Source: Sphingobacterium populi
Lineage (GTDB): Bacteria > Bacteroidota > Bacteroidia > Sphingobacteriales > Sphingobacteriaceae
Assembly: GCF_001586775.1 (NCBI RefSeq)
Contig: NZ_LQXS01000001.1
Span: forward strand, 310,001-374,000
Length of the DNA: 64,000 nucleotides
Direction: 5' to 3'
A model generated the notes under the pieces. That model saw only the letters and a list, made by a program, of their open reading frames with translations, made no database searches and was not told the origin of the DNA. The translations under genes and the position numbers were made by a program. Shown here in pieces: positions 9,679 through 18,850 of the stretch (positions are counted from its first letter, which is position 1; each line of letters starts with the position of its first letter).

Positions 9679-12030
9679 TTAACTATTGGCAGATCGGACA
9701 GTGAGGTCAAAGTGAAAAGTACTTCCTACCTTTGGCGTACTTTGTACTTTTAAAGAACTACCCATCAATTGTAATAGTTTTTTAGATACGGTCAGTCCTA
9801 ATCCGGTGCCTCCATATTGTCGAGTAACAGAACCATCTTCTTGCGCAAATGGTTCGAATATTAAGGTCTGATTCTCGGGTGATATTCCAATACCCGTATC
9901 AGACACCGTGAATCGAAAGGTGGCAGATTCCTCGCGATCATATAAGTGATCCACACGAAGTACTATCTCGCCTTCGTGCGTAAACTTTATAGCGTTAATG
10001 AGCAAATTGTACAAGATTTGTCTAACTCGCAGCGCATCTATCCAGACAAAACGTGGAATCCCAGATGCTAAATGACTTGTAAAACGCAAGTTTTTAGCGA
10101 AAGCATCGGCCTTAACCCCATCCACCGATCGTTGTATCAGGTCATGAAGGTCTGTTTTTTCGACATTGTAGACCATGTTGTGAGATTCTAACTGACTGTA
10201 GTCTAACATGTTGTTAATGATCTGTAGAAGAGATTTGCCCGACTTAATCACCAAATCAATAAATTGCTTTTTGTCGTCCTCGGTGCTACAGTGCAGTGCG
10301 AGTTCGGCGAAGCCCAAAATACCGTTGAGTGGCGTACGAAGTTCGTGGCTTACATTTGTTAGGAATTTAGTTTTAGCGTCATTAGCTGCTTCTGCATCAC
10401 TTTTTGCTTCGATCAACTTTTGCCGTTGTTCTACTTGCTGGCTTACATCTTGTGTATAGATCAATAGGCCACCAATGCTGCCATCGATCAGGTGCCAAGG
10501 GCGCATTTCCCAAGAATAATATCCTCCAAATTCACTCTCTCTAAAGAGAGACCAGTCCTCCGAGTGCTGTTCGATAGCGCCTGCCAAAATTCGCTGATGC
10601 CGTGCACGACCTGCTTCCGTGATAAATGGGAATAAATCGTAATATGATTGTCCAATCACGACTTTGTCTGATAAACGATAGTTTTGCAACCACGTATTGC
10701 TGACTGCAATGTAGCGCATCTCTCGATCAAACATGGCAACAGCAGCAGGATTGTGGCGCACGAATGCTTGTAATATAGCACGCGAATTTTCGTTTTCTAA
10801 CTGTATCTTCTTCTTTTCATCGATATCTTGGAAAGTACCATACACTCGTAAACATTTACCGTCTTGCATCTCTGCTTTACCCAAAGCATGTACCCATTTT
10901 GATACGCCGTTAGCATCGACAATTTGAACCTCTGAAGACCACGATGTACCATTGGCTATCGCATTTTCGACATCTTTTCGTACCTGTTTGCGAACCGCTG
11001 CGTCCTTATAAAATTCGATTGCAGTAGTAATGTCTGGTTCATAATTATCTGGTACGGCGTGAATAGCTCGCGTCATCTTGGTCCATCGTAATTGACAGTT
11101 CTCCAAATCAATCTCCCAACCACCAATCCGCGCTACTTGGTTTGTCTCTTCTAGTAGCTGTGTGGTGTGTCGCAACTTGCTGTTTAATTCCAATTCATCC
11201 GTGATGTCACGTCCGAGAGCGTACAAATGCCCAGTAGCATGCTCTACCGATATTACCCATTCGACACTTCGATATATACCAAGATTAGATAATACCCTAG
11301 TTGTAATGACAACTTCTGTATCGTCTTCTGAGACCTCATTAAATGCCGAAATTACTTTCTCCCAGTCGTCGTTATGGATTACATTTCTCCAGTTGTGATT
11401 ACTGAGCAGATTGTCGTGCAAACCAGTAAGTCGACATAAAGAAGGATTGAGCTTTAGGTACGGTAGCTCAGGGCGATATATACAGATTAGATGCGGAGAC
11501 AGTCTAAACATACGTTCAAAGGATCTAAATTCCTCTTTCTGTCTTCGCTCCATCACTAGGTCAATGACATTTTGTGCTAGGAGCGCCAATGCTCTTACTT
11601 GATCATCACTCAACTTTCGTGGTACAAGATCCATTACGCACAGGGTGCCCAAAATGTTTCCGTAAGGATCTAGCAAAGGATATCCAGCATAAAACCGGAT
11701 GTGTGGATGGCTAGTCACCAATGCACTGTCGCAAAAACGCTCGTCAAGCGTCGTATCTTGGACTTCAAAAAACTTTTGTGACTGTACCGTATAATCACAC
11801 AATGCTCCAGAACGTGGTAATTGATCTTCTTCGAGTCCAATTGTGGATTTGAGCCATACGCGATGCTCATCGATAAAAGAGATTGAGGCAATTGGCGTAT
11901 TGCACGTGATACTAGTTAGTTCAGTAATTCGGTCAAATTCCTTTTCTCTGAGTGTATTAAGAATTTTGTAGCCTCGTAAGGCGGCAATACGCCTTTCCTC
12001 GTTAACAGAATCACGTTGTTGAGTTAGCAT
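9679..12030 (-). CDS. Soluble hybrid-type sensor: GAF, three PAS domains and histidine kinase
   Basis: 783 aa with no TM segment. An N-terminal GAF domain (~20-165) is followed by three PAS/PAC units (~170-290, 295-410, 420-540), HisKA with the phosphoacceptor in FLTNVSHELRTPLNG (~555) and HATPase_c with DTGIGI and GGTGLGL (~665-780). No receiver domain is fused and no response regulator gene is adjacent, so the partner is unknown. It is convergent with the regulator at 6762-9659, with only 19 bases between the two stops. The GAF type (EERRIAALRGYKIL) is common in Bacteroidota and cyanobacterial sensors. The ligand cannot be inferred. Confidence 0.88.
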   Translation of the reverse strand: MLTQQRDSVNEERRIAALRGYKILNTLREKEFDRITELTSITCNTPIASISFIDEHRVWLKSTIGLEEDQLPRSGALCDYTVQSQKFFEVQDTTLDERFCDSALVTSHPHIRFYAGYPLLDPYGNILGTLCVMDLVPRKLSDDQVRALALLAQNVIDLVMERRQKEEFRSFERMFRLSPHLICIYRPELPYLKLNPSLCRLTGLHDNLLSNHNWRNVIHNDDWEKVISAFNEVSEDDTEVVITTRVLSNLGIYRSVEWVISVEHATGHLYALGRDITDELELNSKLRHTTQLLEETNQVARIGGWEIDLENCQLRWTKMTRAIHAVPDNYEPDITTAIEFYKDAAVRKQVRKDVENAIANGTSWSSEVQIVDANGVSKWVHALGKAEMQDGKCLRVYGTFQDIDEKKKIQLENENSRAILQAFVRHNPAAVAMFDREMRYIAVSNTWLQNYRLSDKVVIGQSYYDLFPFITEAGRARHQRILAGAIEQHSEDWSLFRESEFGGYYSWEMRPWHLIDGSIGGLLIYTQDVSQQVEQRQKLIEAKSDAEAANDAKTKFLTNVSHELRTPLNGILGFAELALHCSTEDDKKQFIDLVIKSGKSLLQIINNMLDYSQLESHNMVYNVEKTDLHDLIQRSVDGVKADAFAKNLRFTSHLASGIPRFVWIDALRVRQILYNLLINAIKFTHEGEIVLRVDHLYDREESATFRFTVSDTGIGISPENQTLIFEPFAQEDGSVTRQYGGTGLGLTVSKKLLQLMGSSLKVQSTPKVGSTFHFDLTVRSANS

Positions 12031-12264
12031 TTTACTGTTATAAGATTGAAAAATGAGCGACCATTTAAAGGCTACCTAGTAGATGTTTTTCTTGTTTAGC
12101 TGCTTATAGAGCTTGTATTTCGTACAAATGTCGTACCAGAAAAGCTCCTCTCGCAAAACATTTAATCCATATTATTATCCTTCTATTTATTTATATGATT
12201 AGCGTTCCTACTGCGGTAGTTGTGCGGGTTAAATTGTATCTTTACGTCCTAAATATTTATCACA

Positions 12265-12603
12265 TTGAATAGCTTACCTCCCTGTCCAGAATGCCAATCC
12301 ATCTATGTATATGAGATGGATAACTTACTCATTTGTCCAGAATGTGGATACGAATGGAATAGTGACGAGATCGCGATCGATACCGATCAATTAACGGTAA
12401 AAGATAGTAATGGCAATCTTCTTCAAAATGGAGATAGTGTGGTAATTATCAAAAATTTGCCCGTAAAAGGTGCACCCAAAGGCATCAAAGCGGGCACTAA
12501 AGTCAAAAATATCAAGTTAGTGCAAGGTGACCATAATATTGATTGTAAGGTAGATGGTTTTGGAGCCATGGCACTGAAGTCCGAATTTGTCAAAAAAGCA
12601 TAA
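12265..12603 (+). CDS. yjdM: YjdM/PhnA family zinc-ribbon protein, TTG start
   Basis: 112 aa, closely matching E. coli YjdM (PhnA) over its whole length: the zinc ribbon CPEC...CPECGYEWN at the N-terminus and [32 protein letters not shown] and [13 protein letters not shown] in the body, ending LKSEFVKKA. The reading frame has no ATG near the N-terminus; TTG at 12265 puts the start exactly where family members begin (M-N-S-L-P-P-C-P). The role is unclear: it was once thought to be phosphonoacetate hydrolase, and it is now only linked to phosphonate genes by name. The gene stands alone here. Confidence 0.9.
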   Translation: MNSLPPCPECQSIYVYEMDNLLICPECGYEWNSDEIAIDTDQLTVKDSNGNLLQNGDSVVIIKNLPVKGAPKGIKAGTKVKNIKLVQGDHNIDCKVDGFGAMALKSEFVKKA

Positions 12604-12777
12604 GTACCTGTTCTCTAGATCCGTACTAATTACAAAGGATCGACAATAGTAATAGCGACAATACGAATTTGTACGCTTTTATTTTCCGTATATCATTTTT
12701 GCCTATTCATGAAACATCGCAAGTTAATGTGACGTTAATATTAATGAAGTCAAGTTAACATGTTTTAGGTTAGTAAT

Positions 12778-12784
12778 AAGGAGG
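12778..12784 (+). promoter_or_regulatory. Perfect Shine-Dalgarno sequence (AAGGAGG)
   Basis: AAGGAGG lies 8 bases upstream of the ATG at 12793. Such a full match to anti-SD is unusual in Bacteroidota, where most genes lack SD motifs. It selects 12793 over the out-of-frame ATG at 12788. Confidence 0.7.
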
Positions 12785-12792
12785 TACATGTC

Positions 12793-13074
12793 ATGGATAT
12801 CAAATTAGTAAGAGTGGTGGATCAATATCTCATGTCTAACAAGGTGGTGCAAACTTTCGATCTGGGCGAGGTAGAATTATTACGCAAATTATTATACAAC
12901 GTAATTTCGAGCGATCTGGATAATACCACGCTTCATCATATCTTATCGTTTTGTACTAAGATTTTTAGAGGCAAAACAAGTTTTACGATGGATTTAAGTA
13001 CATTCCGCACACGCGCTTTTAATCTCATTATGGCGAGTAGGCGCAAATCAAAATTAGTTCAGGGTTTAACTTAA
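12793..13074 (+). CDS. Small protein of unknown function
   Basis: 93 aa, not recognised. It is basic at the C-terminus (MASRRKSKLVQG), has no signal peptide or TM segment, and appears mainly helical and leucine-rich in the middle (GEVELLRKLLYNVI). The start is fixed by a perfect SD sequence. It is transcribed alone; the next gene is convergent. A cytoplasmic, possibly nucleic-acid-binding or regulatory role is possible, but nothing in the sequence proves it. Confidence 0.65.
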   Translation: MDIKLVRVVDQYLMSNKVVQTFDLGEVELLRKLLYNVISSDLDNTTLHHILSFCTKIFRGKTSFTMDLSTFRTRAFNLIMASRRKSKLVQGLT

Positions 13075-13102
13075 TGCGCTGCTAAGGCCGTGTTCGAACC
13101 AT

Positions 13103-13447
13103 TTAATCGACTAATTTTGCTCCATTGGGTCCTTTGATGTTTCGTTGTACAGCCGACAAATTGCCATCATATTTTGCAGACATCACGGTGCTATCCTTCA
13201 ACTCAAAATTGATAGAGCAGTACACAGGTTGTTCTGCTCCGCTTGACTGGAAATCGTAAGCGACAAGTTTTCTTCCATCTCGCAATTCCTGTGTTCGCAT
13301 GGGTGGGCCATACACCTTATAAACCAGCTCTTCATCTTGGCCCTTCCATTCTTGCATGTAATTATCGTACTTACGAAATAATGCAGCACAAGAGGATGTT
13401 AGTATAATAGCGACGGTAAAGAAGGCCAGTAGAAGGGAAGTTCTCAT
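13103..13447 (-). CDS. Small lipoprotein of unknown function
   Basis: 114 aa with a lipoprotein signal (MRTSLLLAFFTVAIILTSSC, lipobox TSSC at Cys20). The mature part contains DEELVYKVYGPPMRTQELRDG, reminiscent of small lipoproteins that monitor or assemble in the envelope (SmpA/OmlA-like 'YGxP' motif), but this is only a resemblance. It is 49 bases downstream of the nuclease gene in the same direction and could share its transcript. Confidence 0.7.
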   Translation of the reverse strand: MRTSLLLAFFTVAIILTSSCAALFRKYDNYMQEWKGQDEELVYKVYGPPMRTQELRDGRKLVAYDFQSSGAEQPVYCSINFELKDSTVMSAKYDGNLSAVQRNIKGPNGAKLVD

Positions 13448-13496
13448 GGATTAAATATAGTAAATTTCTGTTGATCCGTCGTGTAGTCGTTAAAAG

Positions 13497-14411
13497 TTAT
13501 GCAGCGTTGTACAATTTGGTTTCCACGCGGTCTTGTGCTCGTATGCTGAGTTCCGACAAAAAGTTATATCCCGTTGCACGTTCTATCGCACGTATGGTAA
13601 CGATATAGCTTTTCCACGATGCGCTGACATCATTATTATTCGGAGTATCGATTGCGATAATTTCTGCCTCACCATCTGCAATACGTTGCAAATCGTTTTT
13701 TCCTTCTGGTAGTATCACAGCGATCTTCCAAATGTTAGATGGGACGGTGATCCGGCTGTGATCAATGCTGTTTGCATAGCCTAGTTTTCCGCTACCGCCT
13801 TGCCCATAAGATCCCATGATGATGTAAATCTCATCACCATCCTCCACGCGTTTGCGCAAATACATTTCAAAGTTGTTCCACACGCGTTGGTTGTTGTTTG
13901 GCGCTTGCGGCAATACATTAACCATCAAAAATGTGGATGCATTGGCAGCTTCCGAAGTGAGCCGATCGGCAGAAGGACAATGATGTCCGCGATCAAAGCC
14001 CGAACCCGTATAGCTACTTGGCTTTACCTGATACCATGCTGCTGGCAAGCCGCTAAATTCTAAAAACTTATTGCTGCGATTCGTGTTATTGGCTAAACGC
14101 TTTTTGTTTAGATGCCAACTTACCCAATTAGCTATTCCGCGATCTGCATTGTACGAAAGATTGTAATACGTAAGATCCATCAGGTAATTGTTCTTGGCGA
14201 TACGCGTCGTTTGCGCGTTCGACGGATTACCCAGATACATATTGCTGTTTTCGCCTGCTGAGGGTGGAGCATCGTCGGCTATTTTTGCGTTGGTATGGGT
14301 TTTATTTTTCTTTTGTGCCGAGGGTACTGGTTTGTAGATATGGATGAGGTCTTTGCACGAGCCTGCCAGTAAAATAGAGGCGAAGATTAGGTATAGTATA
14401 GGTGATTTCAT
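13497..14411 (-). CDS. DNA/RNA non-specific endonuclease (NucA/EndA family), lipoprotein
   Basis: 304 aa. The N-terminal signal with lipobox LAGSC (Cys19) places it in the envelope. The catalytic DRGH motif is at 140-143 (FDRGHHCPSADR), with the general-base histidine at 143. The metal-binding segment NVLPQAPNNNQRVWNNFE follows (~174-191). These define the beta-beta-alpha-metal non-specific nucleases, which degrade DNA and RNA outside the cytoplasm, usually for nutrient scavenging. A low-complexity linker of about 40 residues follows the lipidated cysteine. No immunity protein gene is visible, as expected for an exported enzyme. Confidence 0.92.
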   Translation of the reverse strand: MKSPILYLIFASILLAGSCKDLIHIYKPVPSAQKKNKTHTNAKIADDAPPSAGENSNMYLGNPSNAQTTRIAKNNYLMDLTYYNLSYNADRGIANWVSWHLNKKRLANNTNRSNKFLEFSGLPAAWYQVKPSSYTGSGFDRGHHCPSADRLTSEAANASTFLMVNVLPQAPNNNQRVWNNFEMYLRKRVEDGDEIYIIMGSYGQGGSGKLGYANSIDHSRITVPSNIWKIAVILPEGKNDLQRIADGEAEIIAIDTPNNNDVSASWKSYIVTIRAIERATGYNFLSELSIRAQDRVETKLYNAA

Positions 14412-14484
14412 AAATAGCGCGACGAAGGTAAGGGTATTTTCCCGCTTTGTAGGGATTGCTCATCAACGTTTATGAATTATTGTT

Positions 14485-14492
14485 TACTTTTG
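14485..14492 (+). promoter_or_regulatory. -7 box of the rnpB promoter
   Basis: TACTTTTG matches TAnnTTTG exactly and ends 7 bases before the predicted 5' end of RNase P RNA. No clear TTTG lies at the expected -33 position. Confidence 0.55.
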
Positions 14493-14498
14493 CCTCCG

Positions 14499-14881
14499 GA
14501 AGCAAACTGGTTCTATCGCTGCTCTATTAAGTTAGAGGAGAGGAAAGTCCGGGCAACGTAGAGCAACACGCTTCCTAACAGGAAGGCGCATTCTCAGGAA
14601 TGCGATAGAAAGTGCCACAGAAAATAAACCGCCTTTGCAAAAAGGTAAGGGTGAAAACGTGAGGTAAGAGCTCACGGCTTTGCATAGTGATATGTATCGC
14701 GGTAAACCTCGTGTGTTGAAAAACCAAATAGGTTGCAGGCTTCGGAAAAGGTGGCTCGCCTTTTGTCTTCGGACAGCTGCAATGGGTAGGTTGATACAGC
14801 CTGTGTGCAAATGCAGGCGTAGATAAATGATAGAGGTCCGACGCGAGTCGGGCACAGAACCCGGCTTACAAGGTTTGCTTC
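14499..14881 (+). ncRNA. rnpB: RNase P RNA (bacterial class A)
   Basis: The catalytic RNA of RNase P, which removes 5' leaders from pre-tRNAs. GAGGAAAGUCCGGGC at 14540-14554 is the conserved P4 5' strand region, and AUGAUAGAGGUCC with CACAGAACCCGGCUUACA at the 3' side completes the core. The P1 helix closes the molecule: GAAGCAAAC at 14499-14507 pairs with GTTTGCTTC at 14873-14881. Six T residues directly follow, so P1 and the T-run may serve in termination. About 383 nt is normal for class A. Confidence 0.97.
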
Positions 14882-14952
14882 TTTTTTGCATTTTGTATGA
14901 TATATATGAACAATTCCTATATATTGACGCTACTTTAAATATTTTGTCATAG

Positions 14953-16308
14953 ATGACCACAGTACTAATTATTGACGATGAAAGACCAATCCGGAGTTCG
15001 CTTCGGGATATTTTAGAATACGAAGATTATAAAGTCCTCGATGTAGACAATGGCACCGATGCGCTGGATATTCTGAAAAAAGAAAAAATTGACTTGGTAT
15101 TGTGTGATATCAAGATGAATAAGATGGACGGGATGGAGGTATTGAGTACATCAAAAACCTTTACCGATACACCATTCATCATGATCTCGGGTCACGGTAC
15201 CATTGAGACGGCCGTAGAGGCAGCACGCAAAGGTGCGTTTGATTTTTTGGAGAAACCTCTGGATCTCAATCGTCTATTAATTACCGTTCGCAACGCGCTT
15301 GAGAAAGGTTCGCTCGTAAAAGAAACGAAAGTTTTAAAGAAAAAAGTATCCAAAACAAAAGAGATTTTGGGCGAATCTAACGGTATATCGGTTATCAAAG
15401 ATACGATTGATAAAGTAGCACCTACAGACGCGCGCGTATTGGTTACTGGAGCCAACGGCGCTGGTAAGGAATTGGTAGCGCGCTGGTTGCATGAGAAATC
15501 CGAACGATCATCTGCTCCTCTGATCGAAGTCAACTGTGCCGCGATTCCTTCCGAATTGATCGAATCCGAACTGTTTGGTCACGAAAAAGGCTCATTTACC
15601 TCGGCAGTAAAACAACGTATTGGTAAGTTTGAACAGGCCAACGGCGGTACACTCTTCTTGGACGAGATCGGTGATATGAGTCTTTCTGCGCAAGCAAAAG
15701 TACTACGCGCTTTGCAGGAACATAAGATTACACGCGTTGGTGGCGATAAAGAGATTTCGGTAAATGTGCGCGTCATTGCGGCAACCAATAAAGATCTGCT
15801 TCGCGAGATCGAAGAAGGTAATTTCCGTATGGACTTGTACCACCGTTTGAGTGTTATTTTGATTCACGTGCCACCTCTAAATGAGCGTAAAGACGATATT
15901 CCGATTATTGCGCGATCCTTTTGTGAGGAGATTTGTGGTGAATATAGTATGCCCGTTAAAGAATTTACAAACGATGCGATGAAAGCGCTGCAAGCATTGC
16001 CGTGGACCGGTAATATTCGGGAATTGCGTAATATGGTGGAGCGATTAATCATCCTCAGTGGCAAAAATATAACTGCTAAAGAAGTGGAATCCTTTGCGAA
16101 TCCTTCGCAGCCCAATTCGAAAAGTCGTAAGATGCTAGATTTGGATGCTTTTGAGTCTATCAATGATTATCAACAGCATGCCGAATCGTTGTATCTCAAC
16201 TTTCAATTAGGAAAATACAATGGTCGTAAGGATCTTGTGGCACAGGCTGTCGGTCTGTCTGCTGCAGATTTGGATGCAAAGCTAAAGTTGCATAAAATCG
16301 AGCTATAG
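14953..16308 (+). CDS. Sigma-54-type response regulator (receiver plus AAA+ domain), NtrC-like
   Basis: 451 aa. Receiver domain with phosphoacceptor Asp52 (DLVLCDIKM) and Lys101; AAA+ domain with an altered Walker A (TGANGAGKE, 165-173), Walker B GGTLFLDEIGD, an R-finger region and a C-terminal helical domain (~385-451). The sigma-54 contact loop reads GSFTSA (213-218) instead of GAFTGA, retaining F and T but changing two glycine/alanine positions. The C-terminal segment is only weakly Fis-like. This family seems widespread in Bacteroidota. A partner kinase is not adjacent; the PAS kinase at 9679-12030 is a distant possibility. A terminator follows at 16331-16394. Confidence 0.9.
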   Translation: MTTVLIIDDERPIRSSLRDILEYEDYKVLDVDNGTDALDILKKEKIDLVLCDIKMNKMDGMEVLSTSKTFTDTPFIMISGHGTIETAVEAARKGAFDFLEKPLDLNRLLITVRNALEKGSLVKETKVLKKKVSKTKEILGESNGISVIKDTIDKVAPTDARVLVTGANGAGKELVARWLHEKSERSSAPLIEVNCAAIPSELIESELFGHEKGSFTSAVKQRIGKFEQANGGTLFLDEIGDMSLSAQAKVLRALQEHKITRVGGDKEISVNVRVIAATNKDLLREIEEGNFRMDLYHRLSVILIHVPPLNERKDDIPIIARSFCEEICGEYSMPVKEFTNDAMKALQALPWTGNIRELRNMVERLIILSGKNITAKEVESFANPSQPNSKSRKMLDLDAFESINDYQQHAESLYLNFQLGKYNGRKDLVAQAVGLSAADLDAKLKLHKIEL

Positions 16309-16330
16309 CAGTTACGTACCAACTGATTTG

Positions 16331-16394
16331 AATCATCTTCTGAATGATGAAAGATTGGTGACAACCAGTCTATTCGCCACTTTAGAAGATGATT
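16331..16394 (+). terminator. Intrinsic terminator after the NtrC-like gene
   Basis: AATCATCTTCT (16331-16341) pairs with AGAAGATGATT (16384-16394) over 11 bp. The T-rich tail TTTTTTTTATTTT overlaps the end of the stem. The loop is long (42 bases) and can fold further. Confidence 0.65.
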
Positions 16395-16546
16395 TTTTTT
16401 ATTTTGTAACCGATTTGTTATCGATGTTATGATTCGAATTTCCTATCTTTCGAGTCATTTACCAATATAAAACAATTCATGAGTAAACACTTACTAGCTT
16501 CTGACAGGTTCGTGCATTGCGTATCGAATTGTGTAAAAGCTATCTT

Positions 16547-17461
16547 ATGAATAGAATGGATTTTCTAAAAAAAAGTGCATTAGCCGTAGGCGCAACCACA
16601 GTCTTACCACAGGGAAATGCGTGGGCTGATATATCATCCGATCCTGGAGCAACTTTTAATCTCGATTACGCACCACATCAAGGCATGTTTTCTGCCAGCG
16701 CAGGTAAGAATTTCATTGACGAAATACAGTACATGCACGATCTCGGATTTCGCAGTATTGAGGACAACGGTATGCCTTCACGGTCAGAAAGCGATCAAAC
16801 GAAGATCGGCGAACTTTTAGCTAAGTTAGGCATGCGTATGGGCGTGTTTGTCGTTCCAAAAGGTGGAAACGGGCAAAATACTTTAGCTGCCGGGAAACAA
16901 GAGCATTTAGATATATTTCTGAAAGGTTGTCGAGAATCTGTTGAAGTGGCCAAGCGAGTCAATGCGAAGTGGGTCACTGTCGTTCCTGGCGATTATGAAC
17001 GAAGATTGCCTATCGGCGTACAGACTGCCAACGTCATTGAAAGCTTGAAGCGCGGTGCTGAGATCTTCGAACCGCATGGCATTAGTATGGTTTTGGAACC
17101 ATTGAGTGATACTCCCGATTTGTTTCTACGCTATACCGATCAAACATATGAGATTTGTAAAGCAGTAGATAGTCCTTCTTGCAAAATCCTGTATGATGTG
17201 TACCATCAGCAGAAGAACGAAGGTAATCTCATTAAGCTGATGGAACTATGCTGGAGCGAAATCGCATACGTACAGGTAGGAGATAATCCAGGCCGCAACG
17301 AACCTACTACCGGCGAAATTAATTTCTTGAATTTTTTTAAATGGTTGCACCAGAAAGAATATAAAGGAATTGTTGGTATGGAGCATGGCATGTCTCAGTC
17401 GGGTAAAGACGGCGAACAGCGTCTTTTACAGGCATATCGCGCGGTGGATGCCTTCAGATAA
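16547..17461 (+). CDS. Secreted TIM-barrel sugar isomerase/epimerase (hydroxypyruvate-isomerase family)
   Basis: About 304 aa from ATG 16547 (MNRMDFLKKSALAVG...). Its N-terminus resembles the FLKK-type export signals of Bacteroidota oxidoreductase operons, although the twin arginine is not intact. The upstream TTG at 16517 would only add residues before this signal, so it was not chosen. The body follows the AP-endonuclease-2-type TIM barrel: MVLEPL (first metal Glu), LYDVYHQQ (Asp/His) and GIVGMEHG (last Glu). These enzymes isomerise or epimerise keto sugars. It opens an operon with an MFS permease, a GMC oxidoreductase, a Gfo/Idh/MocA protein and a subunit-3 protein, pointing to keto-sugar metabolism. 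Confidence 0.85.
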   Translation: MNRMDFLKKSALAVGATTVLPQGNAWADISSDPGATFNLDYAPHQGMFSASAGKNFIDEIQYMHDLGFRSIEDNGMPSRSESDQTKIGELLAKLGMRMGVFVVPKGGNGQNTLAAGKQEHLDIFLKGCRESVEVAKRVNAKWVTVVPGDYERRLPIGVQTANVIESLKRGAEIFEPHGISMVLEPLSDTPDLFLRYTDQTYEICKAVDSPSCKILYDVYHQQKNEGNLIKLMELCWSEIAYVQVGDNPGRNEPTTGEINFLNFFKWLHQKEYKGIVGMEHGMSQSGKDGEQRLLQAYRAVDAFR

Positions 17462-17552
17462 ATCGCTTTACTGAAATGTTAACACATTGTTATAGCTCTT
17501 TCGAGTCTTAATTTTTTCACTATTTTTAAAAACAAAATTATAAACCACCTGT

Positions 17553-18767
17553 ATGTCATTCGCTATCCGATTTAAGTTGTCTTTTATGATGTTTCTCGAA
17601 TTTTTTATTTGGGGAGCATGGTTTGTGACGTTGGGGAGATTTCTCCCAGTAAATTTAAATGCATCTGGTTTCGAAATTGCGAATGTATTTTCGACCCAAT
17701 CTTGGGGAGCTATTATCGCTCCATTTATTATCGGTATGATTGCCGATCGCTTTTTTAACGCTGAGCGTATATTGGGTGTTTTGCATTTGATTGGCGCAGT
17801 GCTTATGTACTTGATGTATCAATCGACGGATATTTCTACCTTTTTTCCGTACGTGTTAGCATATATGATTTTGTTTATGCCGACCTTGGCACTGGTTAAC
17901 TCGGTTTCGTTCAGACAATTGACTAATCCAGAAAAGCAATTTTCTAATATTCGTATTTGGGGTACGATCGGATGGATCGTTGCCGGACTAAGCATTTCGT
18001 TTTTATTTCATTGGGATTCTAACGAAGGCGTAGCCAACGGATTGTTGAAAAACACCTTTTTAATGGCCGCAATTGGTTCTTTAGTGCTAGGACTATTTAG
18101 CTTCACGCTACCGAAAACACCTCCTACAAAAATAGATGCTACAGAAAAACCGTCCTTCGCGTCTATCATTGGACTAGATGCCATCAAGTTACTGAAAGAT
18201 AGAAACTTCTTAGTATTCTTTGTTTCATCTATCCTAATCTGTATTCCGCTTGCTTTTTATTACCAGAACGCCAATAATTTCTTAGGAGAAGTAGGTATGG
18301 AAAACGTAACGGGATTTATGACCATTGGACAAATATCCGAGGCATTGTGCTTATTGTTATTGCCTGTATTCTTTAGTCGTTTTGGGTTTAAGAACACGAT
18401 TTTGATTGGCATGTTGGCTTGGTCTATTCGCTATTTGTTATTTGCCTATGGTGATGCAGGATCCGGCATGTACATGTTGCTAATTGGAATCGCATTGCAT
18501 GGTATCTGTTATGATTTCTTTTTCGTGTCGGGTCAAATTTATACCGATTCGAAGGCTGGAGTTAAGTACAAAAGTGCTGCGCAAGGACTAATCACATTAG
18601 CTACATACGGAGTCGGTCAATTAATTGGATTTTGGGTAGCGGGATACGTCGGAACGCTATATGCAGGAATTAAGACGACTGATGTTGGTGCATTTTGGCA
18701 ACAAGTCTGGCTCATACCTGCTGGTATCGCATTTGTGGTCTTTTTTAATCTTCATCTTCTTATTTAA
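17553..18767 (+). CDS. MFS nucleoside/sugar:proton symporter (NHS type), C-terminus probably frameshifted
   Basis: 404 aa as read, with about 12 TM segments. FFIWGAWFVTLGRFL and IRIWGTIGWIVAGL are typical of the nucleoside:H+ symporter-like MFS group often found in Bacteroidota sugar operons. The last residues (VVFFNLHLLI) look wrong: if one T of the run at 18741-18746 is dropped, the frame continues as VVFLIFIFLFKENSSKE... to a TAA at 18805-18807, completing TM12 and a charged tail. So the true gene probably spans 17553-18807. It would import the sugar processed by its operon partners. The loss of the tail may or may not affect function. Confidence 0.85.
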   Translation: MSFAIRFKLSFMMFLEFFIWGAWFVTLGRFLPVNLNASGFEIANVFSTQSWGAIIAPFIIGMIADRFFNAERILGVLHLIGAVLMYLMYQSTDISTFFPYVLAYMILFMPTLALVNSVSFRQLTNPEKQFSNIRIWGTIGWIVAGLSISFLFHWDSNEGVANGLLKNTFLMAAIGSLVLGLFSFTLPKTPPTKIDATEKPSFASIIGLDAIKLLKDRNFLVFFVSSILICIPLAFYYQNANNFLGEVGMENVTGFMTIGQISEALCLLLLPVFFSRFGFKNTILIGMLAWSIRYLLFAYGDAGSGMYMLLIGIALHGICYDFFFVSGQIYTDSKAGVKYKSAAQGLITLATYGVGQLIGFWVAGYVGTLYAGIKTTDVGAFWQQVWLIPAGIAFVVFFNLHLLI

Positions 18768-18850
18768 AGAGAATTCGTCGAAGGAAACAGTAGAAATTAC
18801 TGCATAAAGGAATAAACATATTTTTGGGAAATTAAAAATCAAGAGAGATA

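Noticed and set aside
12788..12790. ATG immediately ahead of the 93-aa gene
   Set aside because: Out of frame and too near the SD sequence; the ATG at 12793 has normal spacing.
14532..14960. 142-aa ORF on the minus strand
   Set aside because: It is antisense to the RNase P RNA; the sequence there is fully explained by rnpB.
16517..16546. Upstream TTG start for the TIM-barrel gene
   Set aside because: Would add ten residues before a good export signal; ATG 16547 fits better.
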